A stretch of 64,000 nucleotides of DNA from JASBZA01 sp964345295. Lineage in GTDB: Bacteria; Bacillota; Clostridia; Saccharofermentanales; Fastidiosipilaceae. The notes under the pieces were generated by a model. That model was not told where the DNA came from. It saw only the letters and a program-made list of their open reading frames with translations, and ran no database searches. The stretch lies in the NCBI GenBank assembly GCA_964345295.1, contig CAYFQG010000002.1:43243-107242 (forward strand), written 5' to 3'. The translations under genes and the position numbers were made by a program. Shown here one piece after another: positions 8,201 to 16,454 of this stretch. Each line of letters opens with the position of its first letter. Position 1 is the first letter of the stretch.

Positions 8201-8960
8201 CGGTACACCTTTGGACATCGTCTTAAATCCCTTGGGCGTTCCTTCTCGTATGAATATCGGACAGCTCCTGGAAGTTCACTTAGGTCGTTGTGCCCTCCAC
8301 AAGGGTTGGAAGATGGCCACGCCTGTCTTCGATGGTGCGGATGAGCACGACATTCAGGAAATGTTCAGAGATTGCGGTTTCGACGAAGACGGTAAGACAG
8401 TCGTCTACGACGGCAGAACCGGCGAACCCTTCGAGAACCGTGTCACCGTAGGTATCATGTACTATCTGAAGCTCCACCACTTGGTAGACGACAAGATTCA
8501 CGCTAGATCCATTGGTCCTTACTCCTTAGTTACACAGCAGCCTCTGGGCGGTAAGGCTCAGTTCGGCGGCCAAAGATTCGGTGAGATGGAAGTTTGGGCC
8601 CTCCAAGCTTACGGTGCGGCCTACACTCTGCGTGAGATTCTGACTGTCAAATCTGACGACGTAGCCGGTAGAACCAAGACCTACGAAGCTATTGTGAAGG
8701 GTGAAAACATCCCTGAATCCGGCACACCTGAATCCTTCAAGGTTCTTATTAAAGAAATGCAAAGTCTCTGTCTCGATGTCAGAATTTTGTATCAGGACGA
8801 AGAAGTCGATTTGGAAGATATGGATGATGAAGAGTACGAAGCTTCGACCAAGCATGTTAACCGCTTGCGCCAGTTGATCGGTTCCATCGATGAAGAAGAA
8901 GAAGACGATTCGGTATTTGAGAAATCCGGTTTCTCCATTGCAACCGGGGAAGAAGAGTAA
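5238..8960 (+). CDS. rpoB: DNA-directed RNA polymerase subunit beta
   Basis: A full-length 1240-residue beta subunit of RNA polymerase, forming the active-site cleft with beta-prime. Conserved blocks are clear, including GSSQLSQFMDQHNPLAEL around residue 512, RALMGSNMQRQAVPL, EDAVLINE, the GDKMAGRHGNKGV active-site region and the C-terminal PLGGKAQFGGQRFGEMEVWA block. The rifamycin-binding cluster is intact in length, but residue 529 (codon AAT, 6822-6824), which aligns with E. coli His526, is Asn in AELTNKRRLSALGP. The positions of Asp516 and Ser531 keep the usual residues. The start ATG at 5238 follows GTGAGGTGAAAGC. rpoC begins 18 bases after the stop, so the two form an operon. Confidence 0.99.
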   Translation: MVHPVKYGRAERMSYSKLEEVIDMPNLVDIQKKSYEWFIEEGLQEVLDSISPIVDDGVGELELHLLSTNFKMDQPKYSMDECRNRDANYEAPLEMKVRLVNRRTNNVKEQEVFLGDFPIMTPTGTFIINGAERVVISQLVRSPGAYFTPVKNNKTGKDLYGLQIIPNRGAWIEMETDKNDVIYIRIDRTRKFPLTMFLRTLGFGTNDEIIAKFGDDERILATLAKDNTTNRDDALLQLYDKLRPGELVSPEGAEAHINSMFFDDRRYDLAKVGIYTTNRKFAIASRIMGHKATENILSPDGEILAEEGQIISEDAAWEIQNAGVNEVVVTPMVLVGDVLTEGVGTVRVIGNGRVDTKLFLSHFFSPEVLDKVKPEAAGITEMVRVNELRSIVAEVQNGEGDEAEEINRLLKKHSNKLCPKHITVDDIIASVSYLIGLYHDIGRLDDIDHLGNRRVRSVGELLQNQIRIGFSRTERIVRERMRSLNDPETVTAKQLINSRPVSAIIKEFFGSSQLSQFMDQHNPLAELTNKRRLSALGPGGLSRDRANFEVRDVHTSHYGRMCPIETPEGPNIGLINSLATYAKVNEYGFIETPYRIYDKEKGIVTKEVRYMTADEEDNFFIAMANEPLDEEGHFISKKVTARWLDKFMEVSPDKIDLMDVSPKQIVSVATSLIPFLGNDDANRALMGSNMQRQAVPLIQTDSPIIGTGMEYKAAKDSGVCVIAENSGVVERVTADHIEIRTSAASKDEYNLIKYRRSNHSTCVNQRPLVRVGDKVEAGDIIADGPATDNGELALGRNALIGFMSWEGYNYEDAVLINESLVRDDVYTSIHIEEYECEARDTKLGAEEITREIPQVSDDILRDLDEHGIIRVGAEVRAGDILVGKITPKGETELTAEERLYRAIFGEKVKEVRDTSVRVPHGEDGIVVDIKTFDRENGDELRHGVNKLVRVYVAQKRKLSVGDKMAGRHGNKGVISRILPSEDMPYLEDGTPLDIVLNPLGVPSRMNIGQLLEVHLGRCALHKGWKMATPVFDGADEHDIQEMFRDCGFDEDGKTVVYDGRTGEPFENRVTVGIMYYLKLHHLVDDKIHARSIGPYSLVTQQPLGGKAQFGGQRFGEMEVWALQAYGAAYTLREILTVKSDDVAGRTKTYEAIVKGENIPESGTPESFKVLIKEMQSLCLDVRILYQDEEVDLEDMDDEEYEASTKHVNRLRQLIGSIDEEEEDDSVFEKSGFSIATGEEE

Positions 8961-8978
8961 GAAAGGACAAGATAAATC

Positions 8979-11900
8979 ATGGCTGATTTGCGCTTAACAT
9001 CGGGTAATAAACCCAATGAACATAACAAAAAGGATTTAGACTTCGAAGCGATTAGCATTCGTCTGGCTTCTCCGGAAAAAATCTTGGAATGGTCGCACGG
9101 TGAGGTAAAAAAGCCCGAGACCATTAACTACCGTACATTAAAACCCGAGAAGGACGGTCTTTTCTGCGAAAGAATCTTCGGTCCTTCCAAAGACTGGGAG
9201 TGCCATTGCGGTAAGTATAAGAAAATCCGTTATAAAGGCATCGTCTGTGACAAGTGCGGTGTTGAAGTAACCAAGTCCAAGGTACGTCGTGAGCGTATGG
9301 GTCACATTAAGCTGGCCGCTCCCGTTTCCCACATTTGGTATTTCAGAGGTATCCCCAGCCGTATGGGTCTGATTCTAGACATCTCGCCCAGACAACTGGA
9401 GCGTGTCCTTTACTTTGCCAACTACATTGTTTTGGACAAAGGCGATACCAACCTGGCCAACCACCAGATCCTGGAAGAGGGCGAATACCGTGACGCTTTA
9501 AAAGAGTACGGCAGAGATGCCTTCCGTGTCGGCATGGGTGCCGAAGCGGTAAAAGAGCTCTTACAGCAGATTGATACCAAGGAGCTCACCGCTCAGCTGA
9601 AAGAAGAAGTCCGTGAGGCCAAGGGCCAAAAGCGTGTCCGTTTAATCAAGCGTTTGGAAGTGGTTGAAGCTTTTGAGAAGTCCGACAACAAGCCCGAGTG
9701 GATGGTCCTGGATGTTTTACCGGTCCTTCCTCCCGACCTGCGTCCTATGGTTCAGTTGGACGGTGGACGTTTTGCGACTTCCGACCTCAACGACTTATAT
9801 AGAAGAGTTATCAACCGTAACAACCGTTTAAACAAGCTTTTGCAACTGGGTGCGCCCGACATTATCGTTCGTAACGAGAAACGCATGTTGCAAGAAGCCG
9901 TTGACTCCCTGATTGACAACGGTCGTAGAGGCCGTGCCGTTACGGGAGCCGGTAACCGAGCCCTTAAGTCTTTGTCTGACTTACTTAAAGGTAAGCAAGG
10001 CCGTTTCCGCCAGAACCTCTTAGGTAAGCGTGTAGACTACTCCGGCCGTTCGGTTATCGTTGTTGGTCCCGAGTTGAAAATGCACCAATGCGGATTACCA
10101 ACCGAGATGGCTATCGAGTTGTTCAAGCCTTTTGTTATGAAGCGTTTGGTAGAGGAGAACTACTCTCACAATATTAAGACCGCTAAGAATCTGGTCGAAA
10201 GAGGCGACGATATCGTTTGGGATATCCTGGCCGAAGTTATTGTCGACCACCCGGTTATGCTGAACCGTGCACCTACCTTGCACCGTTTGGGTATCCAGGC
10301 CTTCGAGCCGGTCCTGGTCCAGGGCAGAGCTATCCAGCTTCATCCTTTGGCCTGTACTGCCTTTAACGCCGACTTCGACGGTGACCAGATGGCTGTGCAC
10401 GTACCCTTGTCGGCCGAGGCTCAGGCAGAAGCACGTTTCCTCATGCTCCATGCCAATAACCTTTTGAAACCCCAGGACGGAAAGCCCGTTACCGTTCCTA
10501 CGCAGGACATGGTTTTAGGTCTTTACTATCTGACTATCGACAAGCCCGGCGAAATCGGTGAAGGCAAGGTCTTCTCCAGCTACGCCGAAGCCATCATGGC
10601 CCACGACCAAGGCCAGCTCGGTACCCACGCCGAAATCTCTATCATGATGGAGAAGGAAGTAGACGGCAAGGTCATCAAGCGCCTGGTCAAATCCACCCTG
10701 GGTCGCTTCATGTTCAACTCCATCCTGCCTCAGAACTTAGGTTATGTGGACAGAACCGTGGAAGGCCACGAGTTGGATCTGGAAGTGGACTTCCTGGTCA
10801 GCAAGAAGAAGTTAGGCGAAATTGTCGAGCGTTGTATCCGTATTAATGGTATTTCCAACACGGCCAAAGTCTTAGACGACATCAAGGCCATGGGTTACCA
10901 CATGTCGACCAAGTCCGGTATTTCCATCAGTGTTTTCGACATGATTGTGCCCGGCGTTAAGCAGGAGTTCTTGGATAAGGCCGACCGTCAAATTGAATAC
11001 ATTAACAAACAGCACCAACGCGGTTTGTTGAACGAAGAAGGCAGATCGCTTGCGGCCATCCGAATTTGGAACAAGACCACGGACGACATTACCGAAGCTT
11101 TGAAGGAATCTATGGACAAGTACAACACCATTGCCATGATGTCCCAGTCCGGAGCCCGTGGTTCTATCTCCCAGATCAAACAGTTGGCCGGTATGCGTGG
11201 TAACATGTCCGATACATCCGGTAATACGATTGAAATCCCTATTAAGTCTAACCTCCGTGAAGGTATGAACGTGTTGGAGTTCTTCATTTCTTCCCACGGT
11301 GCCCGTAAGGCCCTGTCCGATACGGCTCTGAAGACGGCCGACTCCGGTTACCTGACCAGAAGATTGGTAGACGTTGCACAAGACATCATCATTTCCGAAG
11401 CCGATTGCGGTACGGATGAAGTCATTGAGATTAAGGCCCTCACCTCCGGCTCTGCTATGAGTAAGCGTGTGATTAAGACCTTGTCCGAGCGTATCAGCGG
11501 CCGCTATGCCGGCAGAGATATCGTTGATCCTACGACCGACGAAGTCATCGTGGCCAAAGGCGACCTCATTACGCAGGATTTGGCCGAGAAGATTGAAGCA
11601 TCCGGTCTGGAGAGAGTGCCTATCCGTTCCGTCTTGACCTGTGAATCCCCTTACGGCGTCTGTGCCAAGTGCTACGGCCTGAACCTGGCTACCGGTAAAG
11701 AAGCGGTGGTCGGTGAAGCAGTCGGTATTATGGCCGCCCAGTCTATCGGTGAACCCGGTACACAGCTCACCATGCGTACCTTCCATACCGGTGGTATTGC
11801 AACGGCAGGTGAAGATATCACACAAGGTTTGCCCCGTGTTGAGGAACTTTTCGAGGCTCGTAGACCTAAGGGTCAGGCCCTCATGACCGAAGTAGCCGGT

Positions 11901-12602
11901 GTTGTCTCGATTAAGGACGGCGCCAAGCGTAAACGTGACATCACCGTTACCAATGAAGAAGGCGAAGCCAAGACCTATCAGGTCAATTACGGTGCTTCTT
12001 TGGTGGTTCAAAACGGTGACCATGTCGAAGCCGGTGACCTTCTGACCGACGGTTCCGTAAACCCCCACGACATCATGAAGATAAGCGGTATCCCCAGCGT
12101 GGAGCGCTATATCATCTCCGAAGTCGTCAAGGTCTATAACAACAACGGTGTTGACATTAACGATAAACACGTTGAAATCATCTGCCGTCAGATGATGCGT
12201 AAGGTAAAAGTGGACGATGCAGGCGATACCGATTTGCCAACCGGTGGTACCGTAGACCGCTTCACTTTCGAAGCGGCCAACCGCAAGGCCGAGGCAGAAG
12301 GATTAGAAACCGCAATTGGTAACAGAATCCTCCTCGGTATTACCAAGGCCTCCTTGGCAACCGACTCTTGGCTGTCTGCCGCATCCTTCCAGGAAACCAC
12401 CCGTGTCCTTACCGACGCAGCGGTTAAGAGCAAGGTTGACCAGCTCCGTGGCTTAAAGGAGAACGTCATTATCGGTACCCTCATCCCGGCCGGTACAGGC
12501 TTGGTCCATTACAGAAATGTGACCCCTGTCCCTGTCATTGAGGAAAACAGAGAACTCTTGGAAGAAAAGCTCGAAATCTTAGAAGAGCATCAGGCAGAAT
12601 AA
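8979..12602 (+). CDS. rpoC: DNA-directed RNA polymerase subunit beta-prime
   Basis: A full-length 1207-residue beta-prime subunit. The N-terminal zinc-binding cysteines (CHCGKYKK then CDKCG) lie near residues 74-92. The catalytic NADFDGDQMAVHVPL motif, whose three Asp residues bind the active-site magnesium, lies near residues 460-475. The bridge helix/trigger loop region and the second cysteine cluster (CESPYGVCAKCYG) are present, as is the IGEPGTQLTMRTFHTGG block. It is preceded by AAAGGAC and co-transcribed with rpoB. The gene ends with an acidic tail and is followed 23 bases later by a strong terminator. Nothing is missing relative to the usual firmicute length. Confidence 0.99.
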   Translation: MADLRLTSGNKPNEHNKKDLDFEAISIRLASPEKILEWSHGEVKKPETINYRTLKPEKDGLFCERIFGPSKDWECHCGKYKKIRYKGIVCDKCGVEVTKSKVRRERMGHIKLAAPVSHIWYFRGIPSRMGLILDISPRQLERVLYFANYIVLDKGDTNLANHQILEEGEYRDALKEYGRDAFRVGMGAEAVKELLQQIDTKELTAQLKEEVREAKGQKRVRLIKRLEVVEAFEKSDNKPEWMVLDVLPVLPPDLRPMVQLDGGRFATSDLNDLYRRVINRNNRLNKLLQLGAPDIIVRNEKRMLQEAVDSLIDNGRRGRAVTGAGNRALKSLSDLLKGKQGRFRQNLLGKRVDYSGRSVIVVGPELKMHQCGLPTEMAIELFKPFVMKRLVEENYSHNIKTAKNLVERGDDIVWDILAEVIVDHPVMLNRAPTLHRLGIQAFEPVLVQGRAIQLHPLACTAFNADFDGDQMAVHVPLSAEAQAEARFLMLHANNLLKPQDGKPVTVPTQDMVLGLYYLTIDKPGEIGEGKVFSSYAEAIMAHDQGQLGTHAEISIMMEKEVDGKVIKRLVKSTLGRFMFNSILPQNLGYVDRTVEGHELDLEVDFLVSKKKLGEIVERCIRINGISNTAKVLDDIKAMGYHMSTKSGISISVFDMIVPGVKQEFLDKADRQIEYINKQHQRGLLNEEGRSLAAIRIWNKTTDDITEALKESMDKYNTIAMMSQSGARGSISQIKQLAGMRGNMSDTSGNTIEIPIKSNLREGMNVLEFFISSHGARKALSDTALKTADSGYLTRRLVDVAQDIIISEADCGTDEVIEIKALTSGSAMSKRVIKTLSERISGRYAGRDIVDPTTDEVIVAKGDLITQDLAEKIEASGLERVPIRSVLTCESPYGVCAKCYGLNLATGKEAVVGEAVGIMAAQSIGEPGTQLTMRTFHTGGIATAGEDITQGLPRVEELFEARRPKGQALMTEVAGVVSIKDGAKRKRDITVTNEEGEAKTYQVNYGASLVVQNGDHVEAGDLLTDGSVNPHDIMKISGIPSVERYIISEVVKVYNNNGVDINDKHVEIICRQMMRKVKVDDAGDTDLPTGGTVDRFTFEAANRKAEAEGLETAIGNRILLGITKASLATDSWLSAASFQETTRVLTDAAVKSKVDQLRGLKENVIIGTLIPAGTGLVHYRNVTPVPVIEENRELLEEKLEILEEHQAE

Positions 12603-12625
12603 AAAGCCACACATTATAAGCTTTA

Positions 12626-12655
12626 GAAACCGGCCCGCCAGGGTCGGTTTCTTTT
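12626..12655 (+). terminator. rpoBC intrinsic terminator
   Basis: GAAACCGGCCC at 12626-12636 pairs with GGGTCGGTTTC at 12641-12651 (11 pairs with one G-T wobble, loop GCCA), followed by TTTT. It lies between rpoC and the downstream exonuclease gene. Confidence 0.8.
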
Positions 12656-12674
12656 AGAAGCAAGGGGAATCGAC

Positions 12675-13592
12675 TTGGCCTATATTGTTATAGACTTAGA
12701 ATGGAATACAGCGAATTGGAAAACCAGGCGAAAGCTAAAGGACAAGCTCCCTTTTTCCGCAGAAATTATGGAAATCGGTGCCGTCCTATTGGATTCGGGC
12801 TTTACTATCCAATCCGCTTTTTCCACAGACGTAAAGGCCAAGTACTTTACCTTCCTGGATAAACACGTAGAGGAAGTGACCGGAAGAGACGAGGAGAGCT
12901 TAAGCCAAGGTTTGCCCTTTCCCCAAGCCCTACAAGCCTTTTACAACTGGCTGGAGGAAAATGAGGTGCAAGACTACATCTTTTGCACCTGGTCCAAGGC
13001 CGATATCGATCCCTGGCTGTCCAACATGGCCCACTATAAGCTGGAGCATAGGGTCAAGGCCAAAGTCTTGGACGTCCAGCGGCTCTTTGGCCACCACATC
13101 GAGAATCTGAAAGAACAAAAAAGTGTCTGCTTCGCTTTGGAGCACTTCAATATACCGGCTGACCGTGATTTTCATAAGGCTATCAACGATGCCTACTACA
13201 CGGCCGAAATCCTGCAGTGCCTGGTTTCGGACCTAAAAGCAAGGGCCAAATTACCTCAGGATAATGCTGCCTGTTATAAGGTAATGAAGTCCTTATCGAT
13301 CGACCCGACCCTAACCACCAGGGCCAAAATTAAGCTGCCGGCTTTTAAAAATATTAAAGCGGCCAAAAGGTCTATTAAGAAGATGACTTGGACATGTCCC
13401 GCCTGCGGCAAGGAGCTGACAGGCCACGCTTTGTGGAAGACCCGCAAAGAGACACATTTTTACCGCAAACTGCATTGTCCCGAACACGGCATAGTCAATG
13501 TCGAAGTTTCCTTATTTTTTAATAGCAAGGAAAAGCCGACCACACCCGCTTGGCAAGGTCAGGCCAAAGTACAGCTTCAGCTGCCCTTATAA
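12675..13592 (+). CDS. DEDDh-family 3'-5' exonuclease with C-terminal zinc ribbon
   Basis: 305 residues. The N-terminal exonuclease domain shows DEDDh residues: Asp7 and Glu9 in IVIDLEW (ExoI), an acidic ExoII region (CTWSKADIDPW), and the ExoIII motif HKAINDAYYTAEIL with the catalytic His and Asp. A C-terminal zinc ribbon follows (CPACGKEL starting at residue 241, with LHCPEHG later), which may bind nucleic acid. Relatives act as RNase T/KapD/epsilon-like exonucleases on RNA or single-stranded DNA; the substrate here is unknown. The start is a TTG at 12675 placed 7 bases after AAGGGG; no ATG is suitable. It appears to be a single gene after the rpoBC terminator. Confidence 0.8.
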   Translation: MAYIVIDLEWNTANWKTRRKLKDKLPFSAEIMEIGAVLLDSGFTIQSAFSTDVKAKYFTFLDKHVEEVTGRDEESLSQGLPFPQALQAFYNWLEENEVQDYIFCTWSKADIDPWLSNMAHYKLEHRVKAKVLDVQRLFGHHIENLKEQKSVCFALEHFNIPADRDFHKAINDAYYTAEILQCLVSDLKARAKLPQDNAACYKVMKSLSIDPTLTTRAKIKLPAFKNIKAAKRSIKKMTWTCPACGKELTGHALWKTRKETHFYRKLHCPEHGIVNVEVSLFFNSKEKPTTPAWQGQAKVQLQLPL

Positions 13593-13645
13593 GGCAGATT
13601 GATCTAAGTTTCAAAAAAATTATTTGCTTTTTCATAAAATGGGTT

Positions 13646-13709
13646 AATTGCAAAGGTCATTGCAAGAGATTGTCCTTAAATTTGAAGACCTTGCATTGAG
13701 TTCTTCAAA
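13646..13709. repeat. left end of the IS30-family element (outer and inner inverted repeats)
   Basis: The outer repeat at 13646-13664 contains AAAGGTCATTGCA; the inner repeat TTGCATTGAGTTCTTCAAA is at 13691-13709. Both match the right end in inverted orientation. The gap between outer core and inner block is 26 bases here against 36 at the right end. The non-coding stretch 13593-13871 otherwise holds only element sequence before the transposase stop codon. Confidence 0.75.
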
Positions 13710-13871
13710 AATGCATGTAAAACTGCATGAAATTGGCCTTTTCAATTGGATATTTTGTAGAAAAAGGCTACTTCAAGCGAAGCTTAACACTTTTTGAAAA
13801 ATTTAATGCTAAGCTTTAATTGTTTCGTAAATTGTCTGTTTTGTAAGACATGAAGGCTAGTCTTTGAGAGG

Positions 13872-15167
13872 CTAGTCTTTCTTTTTGTACTGGGTTAAAT
13901 CAACGGCATCCGGTTCCATTTCTTGAACTCCGAAGAGATCCAAAATGGCTTGTCCATACGTGAAGCGGAAGATTTCTATGGACGATTTATCGTTCTTACC
14001 TTTGCGTTTAACGGAATTCACATGCGAGAGAATTATCTTTACATCCTCCTGCGTTAAGCTGTCAAAGCTGGAACCTTTGGGTAATTTGTTTCTTAGAAGC
14101 GTATGGCCATTCTCTACATGAGGCTTTTGGTCTGGCCTCCGCGCATCACAGAAGAAAACGTACGTCCATCTGTTAGCCTCGCCTTCAATAGCCAAAGGGT
14201 CTGTAAATTCGTTTCCCCTGTCCGTTAATAGTGCCGGGAACAGATGGTTAAACATTTCTGTACCTAAAATGTCTTGAAGATGGGTTACAACTCGTTTTAC
14301 TTCAGATGCGGTTTTTCTTTCTAATAGGTAAGCCATAAGAAAACTACTCTGGGGCCACACGAAGGTCAGAAGGACCTTTCGAGAGGTTTTAGAACCCTCT
14401 ACCGTATCCATCTCTATCGTAGGAACACCGGGATTATTCAAACGCCATTGCTCGTAATCTTTATAAGAGCGTCCAATGTAGCAGGCTTTATCGACTTTTC
14501 TTTGTGGCTTTTTTCTTCTGGGTTTTCTTTGTACCGTTCGAGGTAAATCAAAAAGAGTAGCTGTAAAGAGTCCGGCATGCAGGTAAGTATAGAGAGTTTT
14601 CTCCGAGCAAAGCATCTGGTCTTTGTGGTTCACATAGATATGGTGAATGGATTGTCCCTTCTTAAGAAGAGGGGTCATAAGACGATCCAAATAGAGAACG
14701 TCCTCATCGCTCAGAGCCAAGCCTGAACGAGATTCTACAAGTTTCTTTTGTGCATAAAGATGTGCTTCTTTCGCCCGATAATCGTATTTCACCAGGTGGC
14801 AACGACGCCGTTTAGGGCAACCATTACAGCACCAAGGGCTGCTATCTCTTTTGGGGCAAAAGACAGGCTCAAAAGCCTCACAAACCGCATTGCACCTCAT
14901 GCATTGTCTGCAAGCATCTACAGTGCCATTACAGATCTTACAAAGATGATTTTTGTCACAGAGCATCACCCGAGCACAGTTATTATCCGGAAACTTTTTG
15001 TTGAAAGCACTCCTAAGAGAGGTTTGGGTTCTATTAGCCTTAATCTCTTTCGTAATAGTAGAAGGACTACGCATAAGCTCTGTAGCGATATGGTAGATGG
15101 AATCGTCTTTTCTTAACATTTGTTCAATAGATGATCTTTCTTGTTTCGTTATTCTTTTATAAGACAT
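13872..15167 (-). CDS. IS30-family transposase with cysteine-rich insertion
   Basis: 431 residues, intact. An N-terminal helix-turn-helix (YKRITKQERSSIEQMLRKDD and SPSTITKEIKANR) is typical of IS30-family enzymes. It is followed by an insertion of about 60 residues rich in Cys pairs (CDKNHLCKICNG, CRQCMRCNAVC, CCNGCPKRRRC; about residues 70-125), probably binding several zinc ions. The DDE catalytic core shows Asp in EMDTVEG, Asp in LLTDRGNEF and Glu in HVENGHTLLRN. It would cut and join DNA at the inverted ends described for this element. The start ATG at 15167 is preceded by an AAGGTGAAAAC ribosome site. Confidence 0.92.
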   Translation of the reverse strand: MSYKRITKQERSSIEQMLRKDDSIYHIATELMRSPSTITKEIKANRTQTSLRSAFNKKFPDNNCARVMLCDKNHLCKICNGTVDACRQCMRCNAVCEAFEPVFCPKRDSSPWCCNGCPKRRRCHLVKYDYRAKEAHLYAQKKLVESRSGLALSDEDVLYLDRLMTPLLKKGQSIHHIYVNHKDQMLCSEKTLYTYLHAGLFTATLFDLPRTVQRKPRRKKPQRKVDKACYIGRSYKDYEQWRLNNPGVPTIEMDTVEGSKTSRKVLLTFVWPQSSFLMAYLLERKTASEVKRVVTHLQDILGTEMFNHLFPALLTDRGNEFTDPLAIEGEANRWTYVFFCDARRPDQKPHVENGHTLLRNKLPKGSSFDSLTQEDVKIILSHVNSVKRKGKNDKSSIEIFRFTYGQAILDLFGVQEMEPDAVDLTQYKKKD

Positions 15168-15219
15168 GTTTTCACCTTATCCTTTCTCATGTCCTACAAA
15201 ACAAAAAGAGCATACAAAG

Positions 15220-15293
15220 TTTGAAGAACTCAATGCAACACTCTATTTTACGAAGTTATTGCACCTACCCTATGTGCAATGACCTTTTCAATT
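15220..15293. repeat. right end of the IS30-family element (inner and outer inverted repeats)
   Basis: TTTGAAGAACTCAATGCAA at 15220-15238 is the exact reverse complement of 13691-13709. TGCAATGACCTTT at 15275-15287, extended to 15293, is the reverse complement of the left outer repeat with one mismatch in 19. The sequence beyond 15293 begins the promoter region of the AT-rich unit. Confidence 0.75.
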
Positions 15294-15315
15294 CAAGCAA
15301 AAGATTTAATGTACG

Positions 15316-15352
15316 TCGACATATTGGTGTCGAGATAAAAATATGCTATAAT
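15316..15352 (+). promoter_or_regulatory. promoter with overlapping inverted repeat (possible operator)
   Basis: TTGGTG at 15324-15329 and an extended -10 TGC-TATAAT (hexamer at 15347-15352) are separated by 17 bases, a strong promoter for the following two-gene unit. A perfect inverted repeat, TCGACA at 15316-15321 and TGTCGA at 15328-15333, overlaps the -35 element and looks like a repressor site. No regulator gene is adjacent; this promoter starts about 20 bases beyond the IS end. Confidence 0.6.
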
Positions 15353-15400
15353 CAACAATATGGATCGTAAATTATCGATAACAAAGGAAAGAAGTAAACT

Positions 15401-15625
15401 ATGGAAATAAAAAACAAACTTTTTTTACTGTCGGCTCTGCTAGCAATCGATATTGTAGTAGGTATTATCTTTATTTTTACTAAGTACACCAAAATAGATG
15501 CTCATCCTGAATGGAGTGCCGACCAAAGAATATTAGTCCTTTATGCTATTCCTTTTTTGGTCATCGCAATTATACTAGTCGCCCTTATTATATTTTATTT
15601 ATTTTCATTAAAGAGAGGTATGTAG
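15401..15625 (+). CDS. small membrane protein with two transmembrane helices
   Basis: 74 residues with two hydrophobic helices: about residues 7-26 (LFLLSALLAIDIVVGIIFIF) and about 47-69 (YAIPFLVIAIILVALIIFYL), joined by a polar loop with HPEWSADQR. The family is not recognised. It is preceded by AAAGGAAAG and a strong promoter, and the next gene begins one base after its stop codon, so the two are probably translationally coupled. Base composition is more AT-rich than the chromosomal neighbours. Roles such as immunity, anchoring or a holin-like function for the secreted partner are speculation. Confidence 0.65.
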   Translation: MEIKNKLFLLSALLAIDIVVGIIFIFTKYTKIDAHPEWSADQRILVLYAIPFLVIAIILVALIIFYLFSLKRGM

Positions 15626-15626
15626 A

Positions 15627-16442
15627 GTGATGCTCAAAAAAGTTTATGCAATTATATTGGCCCTTTCCTTCAGTTTATCAATGGCATCCCCTTTAAAAGC
15701 TCTTGAACTTACTACTAGAACAAATTTACCAATAAATCAAAACGACCCTATCCAACACGGTGATATACTAGAAAATAATAACGAAGAAGATTGGTCCACA
15801 TTACCTCCTGATATAGAACCTCTCCCAGAAGAGGATTTAGTACCGGCAAATACCAACATTCAATCTTCCAGCTTTTCTTCAAATGAATATTCTACCAACT
15901 CCACTAAAGTCGCTGAAGTAAGAATATTCGCGAGTAATGCAGGTAACGACTCATCTAGTTCTTTAAATACTGAGGGCCATGCTTTTCTAGTAATTTACAA
16001 TCGTTCTTCTTCCAATATAAATATAGGTGGATTATATATTGCTCCAAATAAGGGTGTTAGTATAGGTACCTGGGGAAACAAAAGTGAGCACAGTGGTTTA
16101 TGGTTCTGTCTTGAAGGTTATTTTAGGTACCATAATACCGCTTATAAAGATTCATACTCTATGGGATTATCAGTTACTCAGACTGGCTTAGATAAAATTA
16201 ATGAAATTATTAAAACTAGTGACAAATGGACATATCTCAATAACTGTTCATCATTTGCAACTAGAGTATGGAATGCTATATCTAGTACAAAACTAAATGC
16301 CGGTTCTCCAAACACACCAGCTGCACTTAAGCGTAGCATTGCTTCTTATGGTACAAGCTATTATGTTGTAAATGCGTCAATTCCGCACGACTATACAGCA
16401 TACTATGGACAACCCCCAACACAAAGCAAGACTTACAAATAA
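15627..16442 (+). CDS. secreted permuted NlpC/P60-like (LRAT/YiiX-type) protein
   Basis: 271 residues. A signal peptide (about 1-25, MLKKVYAIILALSFSLSMAS) and a low-complexity acidic region (about 35-95) precede a domain with GHAFLVIYN (candidate catalytic His near residue 118) and, later, LNNCSSFATRVWN (candidate catalytic Cys near residue 207). The His-before-Cys order and the NC(x)xF motif fit circularly permuted papain-fold enzymes (LRAT, YaeF/YiiX), which act as hydrolases or acyltransferases on cell wall, lipid or peptide bonds. The substrate is not predictable. The start is GTG at 15627 with GAGAGG 8 bases upstream; ATG at 15630 is the alternative. The gene is AT-rich and lies between two IS30-family elements. 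Confidence 0.65.
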   Translation: MMLKKVYAIILALSFSLSMASPLKALELTTRTNLPINQNDPIQHGDILENNNEEDWSTLPPDIEPLPEEDLVPANTNIQSSSFSSNEYSTNSTKVAEVRIFASNAGNDSSSSLNTEGHAFLVIYNRSSSNINIGGLYIAPNKGVSIGTWGNKSEHSGLWFCLEGYFRYHNTAYKDSYSMGLSVTQTGLDKINEIIKTSDKWTYLNNCSSFATRVWNAISSTKLNAGSPNTPAALKRSIASYGTSYYVVNASIPHDYTAYYGQPPTQSKTYK

Positions 16443-16454
16443 TCTAAAACGGCG

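Larger units (their letters stand above)
13646..15293. mobile_element. IS30-family insertion sequence, apparently intact
   Basis: The element is about 1.65 kb and contains one transposase gene on the minus strand. The outer inverted repeats are 13646-13664 and 15275-15293 (19 bases, one mismatch, core AAAGGTCATTGCA). Subterminal inverted repeats of 19 perfect bases lie at 13691-13709 and 15220-15238, and a third inverted pair flanks the gene (13837-13853 and 15187-15203). No convincing target duplication is seen at these borders, so the exact tips may differ by a few bases. It lies between the exonuclease gene and an AT-rich two-gene unit. Confidence 0.75.

Noticed and set aside
10872..12170. 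Long antisense reading frame of 432 codons opposite rpoC
   Set aside because: It is a codon-bias shadow of rpoC: composition is unusual (many Gly, Asn, His, Phe), it has no family match and no ribosome site.
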